From Silene conica (Eukaryota; Streptophyta; Magnoliopsida; Caryophyllales; Caryophyllaceae), in NCBI GenBank assembly GCA_029255685.2, contig CM055311.2, positions 55,573,048 to 55,637,047 on the forward strand: DNA of 64,000 bases. The letters run 5' to 3'. Position numbers and translations under genes: made by a program. The notes under the pieces were generated by a model. It did no database searches and was not told the origin of the DNA. It was given only the letters and a program-made list of their open reading frames with translations. How positions within the stretch are numbered: the stretch's first letter is position 1; each line of letters begins with the position of its first letter. This document shows positions 12,668-23,981 of the stretch, piece after piece.

Positions 12668-12928
12668 AAAACAAGTGTTAAAACATATCCTTTATAATCA
12701 GAGGTCATAGACAAGAGGTTGATTTAGGGATTTTTTTTGCAAAACGCTAACAATCAACAATCAATCTCGTTTTTATTTGAGAGAAAATAATAATGTGGGG
12801 AATGTAATTTGTGAGATTGAGATTTGGGAGTTCAAGGTTCGTATGTCATTATGGGTCTGATAGAAAAGAAGAGAGGAGTTAGCAGGAAGCAAAATAATGG
12901 AGATCTTAAAGCAAAAACAAGAGCTTGA
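12668..12928. other. unassigned flank between Copia-B and Athila-1
   Basis: AT-rich, no ORF, no terminal repeat that I recognise. It is continuous, across the Athila-1 insertion, with 37540 onwards, so it may be the 5' part of the Helitron whose 3' end is at 37882. No TC-start is convincing. Confidence 0.4.
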
Positions 12929-12933
12929 AGTAC
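12929..12933. repeat. target-site duplication of Athila-1, left copy (AGTAC)
   Basis: AGTAC directly before LTR A. The same five bases directly follow LTR C at 37535-37539. Confidence 0.85.
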
Positions 12934-14502
12934 TGATGCGCGAGATTTAAGTCGTCGGTTCTCACGATCAAACACATTTATAAAACCCAAATTAGTAGTA
13001 TAATAGGGTTGTCGAACACGAAGATGGTGGGGAAGTTATATAGTTATGTTCTAATTATAACTCGAGTCGGGGTAATAAGTTTGAGATTGATTAACGACTA
13101 AAGAACAACTAAAGCAAATAAATTGAGATGAAATTGATGATTAAAGCAACTAGGGTGTCGGGGGTTACTAGGGTAGTCGATGTCAAACATGCAAAGGGTA
13201 GGTGGTCTCATCTATGTTAGGTGTAGGTCCGTCTCGTCTATCGATTTGACTCGCCTAAAATCAAACCATATCCTAGCTCTCGCTACAAACACGGTCAATT
13301 TAACATGCACACATACCAATGAGAGCCCTAGACTATCGTCTAAGACAAACAACAATAAGAATTATGCCCAACGGTCGTTGAGGCATTTCATCAAACATCT
13401 AGCATGCATACAATGAAAACCTAACAAAGATGAATTCCAAACCCTAACCCTAAACAACAAACATCAACACCAACTACCCAAGTGCACCCCTAACCCTAGC
13501 AAAAGGACTACTCACTCATGATTAGGGAAAACATGTGAACAATAGATGGGTAAATGGTAAACATGATGGATTATGGTAAGAACAAGCAAATGAACAAAAG
13601 AAACTTAAACAAATGTAATAACTAAGTAGGGATTAGGAAGATTATACCAATAACAAAGGAAAAGGAAGTAACTTGGATAACAAGTTGAAGAGTTCTTTCA
13701 AATCCTTCAAAATACAACCCAAAATATCCTCTACAAAATGCCCAAGAAGATTACTAAAGAAAGATTACTAAAGAGAGATTAACAAGAATCAAAGGATTAA
13801 ACTAAGATCTAAGAATGATTAAAATATTTTTAGAGAGTTTTTGTGACTAAGTATGAACTAATAAAACAATAGCAAACCCTAAAATTGCATAAAAAGTAAC
13901 GTATAAAATAATAGACTAAGTGCGGGTTTATATAGTGCGCGAAATTCCAAAATATGACTCCCAGCCGGTCGATCGGCTGCCGGTCTGGGACCGGCTGAGA
14001 GTCCAAATATGGACTTCTGATTTTTTCTTCATATTTCTTCAACCCCAGGTACTTCCAGCCGGTGGACCGGCAGCCGGTTGGCCACCGGCTGGGGATGCAT
14101 TCTCGATGGCATGTGTTGAAAAGGAGCAAGGGCAAGTGAAGGGGGGTCCCAGCCGGTCAGCCGGCCGCCGGTCGGGAACCAGCTGGGGACCCAAAATCCA
14201 TAATCTGCAAAATATCTTCAATTAATAGGTGAAGGGGCTCCCAGCCGGCGGACCGGCAGCCGGCCGACCGGCTGAGGACCCCACTATGCCATTTCAGCCT
14301 CTTTTTCTCCCATTTTGTCTTGATTTCACCACGTTTTGTTCTCGTTTCTTCATTCCCGCGTCAAGTCCTACAACATGGCATCCAAACATGTAGAAAAGAG
14401 ATATTGGGTATAAAAAGGGACGAAATCGTGCCAAACGGGGGTGAAACGGGATCGAAATAAAAGGAAAACAAGGGAAAATAATGACCGAATTTGGGCTCAT
14501 CA
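12934..14502 (-). repeat. Athila-1 LTR A (3' LTR)
   Basis: On the minus strand it starts TGATGAGCCCAAATTC and ends CTCGCGCATCA, 1,569 bp, full length. It is preceded by the polypurine tract and followed by the AGTAC duplication. Four CAGCCGG dyads lie at 13961-14278. The open frames here are on both strands across the GC-rich dyads and are not genes. Confidence 0.85.
13961..14278. repeat. array of four CAGCCGG...CCGGCTG dyads in LTR A
   Basis: Dyads at 13961-14000, 14055-14094, 14148-14189 and 14241-14277, spaced about 93 bases. Each is roughly 40 bp: CCAGCCGG, three bases, ACCGGC(T/A)GCCGG, a few bases, ACCGGCTG. The outer arms are complementary. The text between the dyads is unrelated. Matching copies in LTR C lie at 36993-37308; LTR B keeps one shortened copy at 34330-34352. 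Confidence 0.85.
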
Positions 14503-14522
14503 GAATTCCCCACACTTAAACC
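14503..14522 (-). other. Athila-1 polypurine tract at LTR A
   Basis: On the minus strand TTTAAGTGTGGGGAATTC runs straight into the LTR start TGATGAG. It is preceded by CTCGAGGACGAG, a common lead-in in Athila/Tat elements. It primes plus-strand DNA synthesis in the family. Confidence 0.8.
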
Positions 14523-16252
14523 TTACTCGTCCTCGAGTAAGAGATCAAGCAACTAAATAACCCTTATTAGAAACAAAGAAACAAACTAACTAAGCTAACT
14601 AGAAGCCGAATCGGGTTTAGCTACACCCGTAGCCCTTTCAACTCACAATTTGACATTCATGAGGAAGAATGCCCTATTGCAAGGCAAGTAAGGTCTTGCT
14701 ACAAAATTTTTGATGCCAACAAGTAAGAACATAACACGTATAGACAAGCAACATGCATCGGAAAAAGGAAAAGACAACCGCTTGCCTCATTCAAGCGGGG
14801 TTTTGAAAAACAAAACAAAGGAGGTCTATAGCGGAGGATGCCGACTCAAAGTCTAACCAAGGTGTCAAACCCCTAAATCAAGCTCAAGCAACCAAGAATG
14901 ACATCACCAAAGACCAAGAAACTAATTCAAGGCGGGCAAACGGAAGTACTAAGCTATACTTCCAAGAATGACACGACACACACATGATTCGACTCAATGC
15001 AAGACCCATAACCGATAAAAGAACCCTAAGTACGACTCTCACGGGTGACACTCAACACACAAGGAAAGAAAGGGGGCGATTTTTGTGACAAAAAGTAACC
15101 AAAATCACTCACCTACCTCAACTTGCGAAGTATGCCCGCAATCTAGAATGGTACTCCATCCAAAAATCAATGAAAAATGCAAATGCACATGATGAGAACA
15201 ACAACAAGGATGTAACGGGGCTTGGGTTGGGTGAAAATGGTTTGGTGCAAGCACCGTTCTAGGATTTGAGGCTCAAAAACAAGAATTATTGTCATAATCA
15301 ACACAACACCTTATTACAACAACTAAGCAACGTCTATGCCCTAACTTTGGCTTTTACAAAACCAAGCAAAAAATGCATAAACCCCAACTTACTTTGGAAA
15401 AATCGGACCCATCACACCCTCAGACAAAGTGGTCATTATTAGAAACACCGAACAACGTCTACACCCTAACATACGATTTGAAAATCAAATCAAATGCAAA
15501 AAAAAAATGTGTAAACCCGGCACGCGTGCAAAAACATCAAAAGACCACATTATTGTAGCAACGGCTTTTTCTATGTCCCCTTGATGGAAGGGACTTGTTG
15601 CTAGCCTTTTTCTCTTTCAAAACACATATGTACATTTTTTCTTTTTGGATTTTTCAAAACTTTTTCAACTTTTTCTTTGATTTTCTATTTTCTTTCTTTT
15701 TTCATATTTTCTTTTTCTTTTTCTTTTCTCAAACTTCCAAACACCAAACAAACAACAAGTAACGACCACAACGGAAGAAGCCACCAACCGGCATCTAAAT
15801 TCCCGACTCTACCACTAACAAAGTACCACAAAAGCAACCATTCTTGATCAAGGAAGGATGTTTTTGGGATGTAGTTCATCTGGTAGTTTAGGCCAAATGA
15901 AAAGGTTAAGGCTCAAAGTGGTTAAACAAAAGGAAAATAAGATGCAAGGGTCAAAACAAGGCTAATTTGGCAAATGTGAAGTTGATTTATTTGGAACAAA
16001 AGTTGTCTCACATGCACATGAACATTAATCACGGAAATAAGGAATGAGCGCCATACTTATGCGTATAGACATAACACACCACGTAAGGAGAACTACTCAC
16101 AATCCTAAACTGAGTCGGTTTGATGGACCGACTACAAACACTACTACAAAAAAGCCTAAGACATCGATTATAAGCCACCTGTTTTTTTTCTAACAGATTT
16201 CTTAACGTAAGACACCGGTGATTTAATATAACAAGTTTGCAATGTTTAAATA

Positions 16253-16496
16253 AGAAATCTGTCCTTCAGAATCCGGTTTCCTATATTTTAATTTTCAATT
16301 TATTAATAACTAAGAAACCTGTCGTCCAAAATCCGGTTTCCTATATATTAATTTTCAATTTATTTAATAACTAAAAAACCTGTCCTCCAGAATCCGGTTT
16401 CCTATATATTAATTTTTAATTTATTTAGTAACTAAGAAACCTGTCCTCCAGAATCCGGTTTCCTATATATATTAATTTACAATTTATTTAATAACT
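16253..16496. repeat. four tandem copies of a ~61-bp unit inside the CACTA element
   Basis: Each unit starts near (g)aaacctgtcctccagaatc and continues ccggtttcctatatattaat plus an AT-rich tail ending ataactaa. The copies differ by a few bases. Confidence 0.8.
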
Positions 16497-16836
16497 AATA
16501 ATAATAAATTATTCTTAAATAATATATTGTTTAATTAATTCTACTAGATTCACCGAGTAATACATGCATACCTCTATCTCTTAACTTAACATAATCCACC
16601 GCCTAACACATTCTTTAAATAATAATTATCAATATCTACTTAAATATATTGAAGACACCAGGTGTAAATGAGAGTGGTGTCATAGACAGGGGCGAACCCA
16701 CCTTAGAGCAAGGGGTAGCAGCCGCTACGCCAAACTTAAAAAACATTGGTTTAAAAGTTGGTTTTTTGCGACCCCAAATATTGATAAATAGTAGATATTT
16801 AAATGTTATCCCAATAAATCTACAGTAAATATCTTG

Positions 16837-16891
16837 TGGCTCAATGGTACAGCCATTAAATATACTCCTTGTGGTCGTGGGTTCGAATTAC
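16837..16891 (+). other. tRNA-like A and B boxes (SINE-like) within the CACTA element
   Basis: TGGCTCAATGG at 16837-16847 resembles a pol III A box and GGTTCGAATTAC at 16880-16891 a B box, at SINE-like spacing. A T-run follows at 16904-16912. There is no foldable full tRNA, so this is at best a short SINE or tRNA-derived fragment. Confidence 0.35.
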
Positions 16892-18724
16892 ATTGCATGT
16901 ATTGTTTTTTTTTAAAAATGAACTATGCCAAAGACACCGGACATAAGACACCGGACATAATTGATAACAGGTATAAGTCAAAGACACCAGTTATTAATAA
17001 AAACAAGTCTCTTTAATTGTTAGCAAGATACCAGTTCCTCCAACAGGTTTCTTAACCAAAGATACCTATGACCTAGACACCTGTTATAAACAGGTGTCTA
17101 AGGCCTTTTTCAACAGGTTTCTTTGGCCTTTTTTGTAGTAGTGAAAGGAGGCTCTATCCTCACATTTGAGTAGCTAATGTCGGTCCTAGGTCGAGTCAAG
17201 GTCTAACACGGTCTCACAAGGTGGTCGAAACTTGGTCATTAAGCCTAGATTTCCGGGTCCTTGCAAGCAAGAACCCTAACAAGGTGACATCAACGGTGCA
17301 AGCTATTAAGAGGGGTAAGACACAAGCAAGACAAATATCATCATTGACGGCATATATCCTCCACTATTCAACCTCCTAAGCATATTTACAAACAAAAGCA
17401 AAACGGAAAAACCGACTAACACATATTCACAAAACTATGAAAATGAAAAGGCGTGTGAAACAAAAGCAAACTAACAACAAACACAACAAAGATGCGACAA
17501 CAAGAAGGCTAAACTAACAGCACATCAACCACAACAACCAAAAGTTCCCCAAAGGAACATCCAAGGCACAAAAATCCCGTTCTCCTTCATGATATCAACA
17601 TAAAAAGAAATCGGGAGGGGGAGAAAGAAGTAGGAAAGAGTATACCAAGCATCTTCATTCTCCTAATACCTCGGGTTGCCGTCGCATCTGTCATTTGTTA
17701 GTCCAACAAACATATATATACAAAACAAGCAAAGAACGAAAACAAAAGAAAGGAAGAACATATTTTTTGAAATTTTTGAGATTTTTCGATTTTTTTGGTA
17801 TTTTTGAAGTTTTTTCATATTTACAAAAGCAAATAAATATTCACAAAGTGGATATTTTCCCTCCCCACACTTAAGATTTACATTGTCCTCAATGGAACAA
17901 AGTGCAAGGGGGAAATGAAGAAAAAGAACGAAAACAACATGTTTTTGGCTTTTTTGAATTTTTTGATAAAATAAAAACTTGTTTTTGTGTTTTTTGAAAT
18001 AAACGGTTCTTCCTCCCCACACTTATTTATATGCATAATGTGAGGAGGAAAACCGGAAAATAAAGAACATGTTTTTGAAGGTTTTTGGTTTTTCAATTTT
18101 TTTTTTGGATTTTTGATTTTTATGAAAGCAATAAAAACAAAAGGAAACAAAAGAAATGAAAAACTAGATGCTCTAATCTACATGTATGCAAACTACATGT
18201 GACAATATGATACAAAACGTAAATCTAATGCATCTAAATGAATGCAACTAAATGCAACTAAACTAATGATATGAAGTGATGAATTGAAAATTAAAACAAA
18301 CAAACTAAACTAAACTAACTACTCTAAATGCATGCTATGAAGTAAAATGCAAACTAAAGTGAAATTTGGATTAAGGGAGTTACTTGCTTTGGATTTTTCA
18401 ATGGGGAGCATAGCCATCACCTACCACCTCCAAAGGTGGTCACTGATCAAAATGATCCTCCGACTCGAAACCTTCTCCATTGCCATCATCATCTTCATTG
18501 CCATCAATCGCCATGTAGTCGCCCGGGTTGGTCACGAAATCACGGAAGGGAGAGGCATGCGAGCCACTAGCTCCCGGATCACCAAACATGCCATGGGCAG
18601 AAGGGTGCCCTTGAGGCTGGGGTGTCGAGTCCACGTCCCCACAAAAGTTGGGGGAAAAGATCGAGTTAGAGAAATAACCCGGAGTAACATTGATCTCCCC
18701 GAAAAAACGCCCCTTTGGAGGCAC

Positions 18725-20122
18725 CTATCCCTTCTCGGGAGGCATGTAGTAAGACGGAGGACCACCGTCCTCATGATGAAGTCCCTGGCGGACAGACTGG
18801 TCATAGCTGGGGAATTGCCCATAGGCCTGATCGTGGTATATGTAATCAAGCTTATAAGACAAGTCCCTATGTCTCTCATCCGCCAATGCTTGGCGCTCGT
18901 CTGCAAGGTCTGCCGCCTTCTTCATGCCCAAATCAACCCGGGCCATGAAGTCAATGAGGTCCTGAGGCATGGCATAAGACTGACTAGATGGACCGGCGCC
19001 GGAGGTAGATCCCTGAAAGTATGAAGGACCACTCTGGAAAGGTGGCATGGTAACGGAGGGCTGCTGAAACTGCTCAAAAGGAAGGTCAGATGTGGTGGCA
19101 CCCGTCCTATCTCGGGCATATACTCTCGGAGCACGCTGATCAGGAGGGAGCTCATCGGGGTCCACCTCAATATCAAGGAGGTATGAGGGCTTCCCTGGCA
19201 CAACTCTCATCCTCTCGGTGTTTGGCAAAGGCACCGAATTCCTGAACTTATTATCCACGCGAATCTGCCAGTACTCATTACGATCGTTAAGGTTATACTT
19301 TATCCACCCCAAAGCCTCTTGTATGTACCGGCGAGATAGCACGTTCTCACCCTGAATGAAGTCCACTGTAAAATGTCTGTGACAAAGGTCGTTGGCAATC
19401 AAAGTGACCATCCCCCCAACACATATGGGGGTAGTAAGCTGAGGTTGGGATGCCAACCTACTCAAATGAAGGGCCATGTGGTGAGCAATATTGAGTTTCG
19501 GCCCACTAACCAAGTAACACCCTAAAATCTCGAGCTCCGTGGTGGTAAAATTGTGAGGCTCATCCCTAGAGAAGACGGTCCACCCCATGAACCTATGCCA
19601 AATCTTAATCGGTGCCAAATGCACCCTATTAGCCGGTTTCTTCTTAGTTCTATCACTTACTAACCCGGTTATGGCGGTCCAAATAGCCTCGGTATCAAAG
19701 CCCTCCGGAGGCTTAATGGGCAATTTTCCGTTGAGCCCAAAAATCAATGCAAAATTTTCTAAGGTGAGACGGTGTTCCTTATTCATTAATCGAAATTCCA
19801 AAAAGACAACCTTTCCCAAAGACCGGTTTTTAGTAACTACCAAGGAACTCAAAAATTCCCAAGTCAACCTAGGGGAAGTCTGAACCGGTCTAGTTTCATA
19901 CAATGTCTTCATCCCCAAACCATCAAACAAATCCGCAGTAATTTTCTCAATCCCAATCTCCCTCAAACCTGCCCTATTAATAAACCTAGACGGATGAAGG
20001 GGGCGATGTTTAAAGTAAGTGAATTTACCTTTATGTTGTATGGTAGCAAATTGGAGGCCGGGAAAGCAAGGATCCGGACCAATGTTGCTACTATCCATCA
20101 CATTCTGCACTTCTTGCTCCAC
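18725..20122 (-). CDS. ATHILA-family ORF (env-position protein of Athila-1)
   Basis: Uninterrupted frame of about 465 codons. The composition and order (FTYFKHRPLHPSRFI, TWEFLSSLVVT, LEFRLMNKEHRLTLENFALIFGL, IWHRFMGWTVFSRDE, YLVSGPKLNIAHHMALHL) fit the plant ATHILA ORF-1 family, known from Athila retrotransposons and of uncertain function. It lies between the pol position and the 3' LTR, where Athila elements carry an env-like gene. No signal peptide or membrane segment is evident. The C-terminal third is Gln/Pro/Ser/Tyr-rich (FEQFQQPSV, YYMPPEKG), with a charged ADERQALADERH stretch. The first in-frame ATG is codon 14 of the frame; the frame is open further upstream without another ATG, so the start is unsettled and a spliced or subgenomic mRNA is possible. 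It is intact although gag-protease of the same element is frameshifted. Confidence 0.75.
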   Translation of the reverse strand: MEQEVQNVMDSSNIGPDPCFPGLQFATIQHKGKFTYFKHRPLHPSRFINRAGLREIGIEKITADLFDGLGMKTLYETRPVQTSPRLTWEFLSSLVVTKNRSLGKVVFLEFRLMNKEHRLTLENFALIFGLNGKLPIKPPEGFDTEAIWTAITGLVSDRTKKKPANRVHLAPIKIWHRFMGWTVFSRDEPHNFTTTELEILGCYLVSGPKLNIAHHMALHLSRLASQPQLTTPICVGGMVTLIANDLCHRHFTVDFIQGENVLSRRYIQEALGWIKYNLNDRNEYWQIRVDNKFRNSVPLPNTERMRVVPGKPSYLLDIEVDPDELPPDQRAPRVYARDRTGATTSDLPFEQFQQPSVTMPPFQSGPSYFQGSTSGAGPSSQSYAMPQDLIDFMARVDLGMKKAADLADERQALADERHRDLSYKLDYIYHDQAYGQFPSYDQSVRQGLHHEDGGPPSYYMPPEKG

Positions 20123-20351
20123 ACTCGGGTCATGCCTTGCTTTCGATCGCCTTTCCGTTCTTCCTGACGTGGTTATTTTGAGGTGAGGTGATGATGGAAT
20201 GAAAGGGGGTTTTGATTTGGAGTGTTTGGATGGGTTTTTGAAGGAAGGGGATGAGAGGGAGAAGAGGAAATAAGAAAGAAAAAAGAAGAAATGAAGAGAA
20301 ATGAGGCAAAATGAGGGGGGTTCGTGGCTTTTAATTACGCGACAGATGACT

Positions 20352-20745
20352 CTCAGCCGGTCTGGGACCCGCCGCCGGCCGACCGGCTGAGAGTTAGGGT
20401 TTGGGTTTTTTTCATTTTTTTGCGAAAATTTTTTAAGCCTTGATTCTGAGCCGGCTGCCGGCCTACTGGCTCAAAATCCGTCTTCATGCTTCCCCCAATC
20501 TTCTCTCCTTCTTCATTATTCACTTACAAAAACTCCCAGCCGGCGGACCGGCTGCCGGCCGACCGGCTGGGGTTCCTTCTTCGCTTCTTTTACGTCACTC
20601 TTGGTTCACACCTCATGATTCTCAGCCGGTGGACCGGCTGCCGGCCTACCGGCTGGGAATTAAGCTTCCTTTGAATTTTCGATTTTTGAACAAGTAACAT
20701 GTCTCTTAGCCGGCTGACCGGCTGCCGGTTAGGTGCAGGCTGGGA
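20352..20745. repeat. second CAGCCGG dyad array, upstream of the ATHILA ORF
   Basis: Dyads at 20352-20392, 20446-20475, 20535-20572, 20621-20659 and 20705-20745, spaced 84-94 bases. They have the same design as in the LTR (CAGCCGG..ACCGGCTGCCGG..ACCGGCTG) in different spacer text. A sixth, diverged dyad lies at 21953-21994 beyond the Helitron insertion, so the array originally had at least six members. Confidence 0.85.
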
Positions 20746-20770
20746 GTGCAAAATCTCAAATCTGTCCAAA

Positions 20771-21919
20771 TCTATATAATAACATAAAAAGGCTTCTTGA
20801 GCCTCTATTGAAGTGACACATAAGCTCGTGCAAGACTTGCCACGTGTCACTAGCCATCCTACCTAACATTTTATTTATACACTAAAAAAAAATGGTGTTA
20901 ATAAACAAAAAGAAAATTTACATTGAATTACAGTTTTCTGTATGAGGAGAAGAGTTGAAGAGGCAAAATTGTTCACCTCCTTATCTTCCGTCCACCCTTC
21001 ATTGCCTCCTTTTATTACTCCTGATTTTACCGTTAACACTAATTTATATTCAAGTTTTATTAAGTGCAAGCGATTAAAATGGAGTAGACAAATACTACAC
21101 AAAAAATAGTAGTTATTTTGTGTGACGGACTCATTCCGTGTTTTTTTGCAAAATATGATCATTTTTTAACCCAAAGAAGTGGTCACTATTTGATTAGAGT
21201 GATAACTATTTATCAAAAAGTTGTCACTGTCATTTTTTTGTTGGTTGCACATGAGATCGCCGTAGTGTGGAATTTGTGCATAAAGAATTATTAAATTGCA
21301 AATGCTACTTGGCTGACCGAAAACATTGTACAAAATGTGTCGAAAAAATTGTACAGAATGTGTATTCTTTTTTTTCTTCCCTATAACTAAATCTAGGTAA
21401 AACATATAATAAGGCTTAATTGAACAATTTCATTTAAATACGTATTTTGTTAAACCGAGCATAGTTTAAAATGTATATTTCAAGCGTTAAACTAACTACT
21501 AGGTTAAAATATATAATAGTTTAATTTAACAATATTATTTTAATATGTATTATGTTAAAACCTATCATAATTTAAAATGTATATCTCTACGTTAAACTAA
21601 CTAGTAGGGTAAAACATATAATAACATATCTGAACAATTTCATTTAAATACGTATTCTGTTAAAACCGATCAAAGTTTAAAATGTATATTTCATGCATTA
21701 AAGTAACTATTAAGTTAAAATATATGATAGCCTAACTGAACAATTTCATTTAAATATGTATTATATTAAACCGATCATAATTTAAAATGTATATTTCATG
21801 CGTTAAACTAACTATTAGGTACAAAGAGAACTAAACATGCTACGAGGTAGTATATTTTAAATGTATTTTTGAAAGAATCGTCATAAACGTCCCGTGATTT
21901 TCACGGGCAACTAAACTAG
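20771..21919 (+). mobile_element. non-autonomous Helitron, 1,149 bp, inserted in Athila-1
   Basis: 5' end TCTATATAATAACATAAAAAGG, preceded by host A. The 3' end has the hairpin CCCGTGATTTTCACGGG (21891-21907), then CAACTAAACTAG, followed by host T at 21920. TC...hairpin...CTAG between A and T, without target duplication, is the Helitron signature. No coding capacity. It splits the CAGCCGG dyad array. Confidence 0.85.
21400..21823. repeat. four tandem ~104-bp units inside the Helitron
   Basis: Each unit contains gaacaatttcatttaaata, then gtttaaaatgtatatttc, then gttaaactaactattagg, with moderate divergence between copies. Confidence 0.75.
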
Positions 21920-22306
21920 TAAACTATCAAAAACAGAAATGTGCCCAGGTACTCTCAGCCGGTAGGTGACCGTCGGGCGGTGGGCCGGCTGGGAGTACCT
22001 GTGCACAATTTCGAAAAATAATTTAATTGAACATAAAAATCACCTTTGCCAACAACGGTTTTGCCTATAATCCTCCGACTATACTCAAGAATTAACCACA
22101 AACAAGTAACAAACACATCCAAATCTCTCATGGAAGCTAAAAATTAAACTAAAAATCAAACTAAAAATTAAACTAATATGAAAACTTCATGAAAGAAAGA
22201 AATCTAATACTTACAACCGGTGGTTATTAAGTGACTCCACCAAACCTTACACGACCAATCTTCAATTCTTGTAGGCGGAAACCTCGTCCATGCTAGCTAG
22301 AGACCT

Positions 22307-22404
22307 TCAGAAAAGGTCAAAAGCCTCGGCCGGGCACTCGACCTTGCTTGCACTTCGGGTTTCCATCTTGCTCAACCCCGGTTCTCGAATCTTCACATTC
22401 TTTT
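22307..22404 (-). pseudogene. 3' end of Athila-1 gag-protease ORF, cut off by Athila-2
   Basis: When Athila-2 and one CTTTT copy are ignored, the protease frame of 30532-31368 continues here in phase (LKKNVKIREPGLSKME...) and stops at TGA 22307-22309. The join shows the insertion is inside a reading frame. No reverse transcriptase follows in any frame. Confidence 0.75.
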
Positions 22405-22676
22405 TGATACGTGTCTATTTTATGATGTTTTACATCTATTTTTACACGTATTTGGTCGCTCATTTACTATGTTTTAGCCTCTATTTCCCACAAATTGTGT
22501 ACTTTCGTATTTTTATGCACTTTTGCAGATTTATGCGGAAAAGAGACGATTTAGCACCAAATTCGTATCCTCAAGTCTTTAGCTTAATTAAGGAATAAAA
22601 GGAAAGTCAACTGGAGTCAAAGTCAAAGTACCAAAAGTCAAACCAAGAGGAAAACCGAAGACTTTCCGTAAGAAGC

Positions 22677-22810
22677 GGTCGACCGACCAGTAAAATGGGT
22701 CGGCCGACCAGGCCTGATTTTCGCCAAGCCCAATTTTCGAGGAACTCCGGAAATAACAGAAGCCCAGCAAGAAGTGGTCGACCGACCAGTTATACGGGTC
22801 GGTCGACCAG
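22677..22810. repeat. two GGTCGACC hairpin cassettes in the Athila-2 LTR
   Basis: 22677-22712 and 22776-22810. Each is GGTCGACCGACCAG, 7-8 spacer bases, then GGTCGG(T/C)CGACCAG; the second arm is the reverse complement of the first (one mismatch in the first cassette). The copies recur in the 3' LTR, 6,555 bases later. Confidence 0.9.
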
Positions 22811-22889
22811 AACGAAGCCCATACGATTTCTTTTCGTTTTTAGAAATAAAGTAGAATTAGAATCTTAAGGAAACTCTTAGTTTTTGCCC

Positions 22890-22897
22890 TATATAAA
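22890..22897 (+). promoter_or_regulatory. TATA box of Athila-2 5' LTR
   Basis: TATATAAA, downstream of the first two dyad cassettes. The same box is at 29445-29452 in the 3' LTR. Confidence 0.6.
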
Positions 22898-23308
22898 CTA
22901 ATCTTGTGATTAGGGTTAGGGGGATCCTTTCATCTCTTTTACTATCTAGTTTTCTCATCTATTATCATTCATACATCAAGTTTTATTCAAGCTTCAATTT
23001 TGTAATCTTTCAGCAATCCCCAAGCATTCAATAAAGTTTGTCCCTTTCTTCCTTAAATTCAATTGTGGTAATTCTTCTTTAATCTAGTTTTCATTATTAT
23101 TCTTATTTCTTTATTTACAATTGTTAAGTTAGAATCTCAAGTTTTATTGAATCTTGCATGTTTAGATTATTTACCATGTTTTCCATGTTTATTCCCAAAT
23201 TTGTATTCGTCTTAACAGTCATGAGTAGCTAACTTTCATATGTTAGGATGTAGGGGATAATATGCGTAGGTAGATAAAATCCGAAAATCCGACCTGTAGC
23301 AGGACCGC

Positions 23309-23382
23309 GGTCGGCCGACTGGAATAGCTGGTCGGTCGACCGAGGTCGTGGTCGGCCGACCGGAGTAGCTGGTCGGTCGACC
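23309..23382. repeat. double hairpin cassette in the Athila-2 LTR
   Basis: Four GGTCGRYCGACY words in 74 bases, separated by repeated 'ggaatagctgg'-like spacers: two cassettes in tandem. Confidence 0.9.
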
Positions 23383-23981
23383 ACTCGCGTCTGTTTCCTT
23401 ATTTCGCCTTTTCTTGTGAATTATAATACCCTGCAATGAGACCAATAGGAGACTTGTAGGATGTTAGTAATGACCTACCCAAGATTGAAAGATACGGGAA
23501 GGGCATTGGTTTACACTTTAAGACGGATAGGTTACTCAAGGCTGAAAGGTATGTAACCTGGGATTTAGGAATCACCCTTATTGTTGACACCCAATAATGG
23601 TGAGACCTAGGAACTAATAGCATAGGCCGAAAGGAGCTATTAGGTAGCATAGACCTAAAAAGATATGTTACACCCCCTTACGCGACTGCAATACATGTTG
23701 ACCTTAGGATTTATTTTACCTTAGCTATTTATTACCCCGAACATCCTAGCATCCCTTTTATTATATTTTATTCTCATCTTTTAATTCTTGTTTTATTTTA
23801 ATCTTTTCTTTAGATATAGTAATCAACCAATCAACCCCCAAATTTGTTACCTTTAAACATTAACATTAAGACAATAAACATTCCCCACCTCCTTGTGGTT
23901 CGACCCTGACTTTCACTATCTATTGTTTAAGTTAGGAATATAAATTTATCTTTGGTACCCTCAACGACGGGCATCAAATTT

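Larger units (their letters stand above)
16139..17143. mobile_element. non-autonomous CACTA (En/Spm-like) element, 1,005 bp
   Basis: Ends are CACTACTACAAAAAAGCC and, inverted, CACTACTACAAAAAAGGCC. The 3-bp duplication AAA lies at 16136-16138 and 17144-17146. The sister copy at 36211-36213 shows the empty site with a single AAA, which proves the insertion. Near both ends short words recur (AACAGGTTTCTT, CAGGTGTCT), as expected for subterminal repeats bound by a CACTA transposase. No transposase frame is present, so it depends on an autonomous relative. Confidence 0.9.
14523..18724 (-). other. Athila-1 3' untranslated interior
   Basis: No gene found apart from the nested CACTA element. Two extra polypurine-like sites on the minus strand, each reading AAGTGTGGGGAGG, lie at about 17863-17876 and 18013-18026; the first follows a CATTGAGGACAATG palindrome. 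Long T-rich/A-rich runs (17760-18120) give chance frames. The part 14503-17765 without the CACTA is nearly identical to 34578-36840. Confidence 0.7.
22405..23976 (+). repeat. Athila-2 5' LTR
   Basis: Starts TGATACGTGTC and ends GACGGGCATCA. TATA box TATATAAA at 22890-22897. Two dyad cassettes lie in the first third and a double cassette near 23309-23382. Short open frames inside have identical twins in the 3' LTR and are not genes. Confidence 0.92.

Noticed and set aside
13438..13460. Telomere-like ccaaaccctaaccctaaac
   Set aside because: Only about two units, inside an Athila LTR; not a telomeric tract. The ttaccc run at 60966-60986 is likewise too short.
13961..14278. CRISPR-like regular repeats with unique spacers
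   Set aside because: Eukaryotic LTR context, no cas genes, imperfect dyads; explained as LTR motif array.
16837..16891. tRNA gene
   Set aside because: Has box-like words but no cloverleaf that I can fold; kept only as SINE-like.
18347..19024. Plus-strand 225-codon frame
   Set aside because: Shadow of the ATHILA ORF on the opposite strand.
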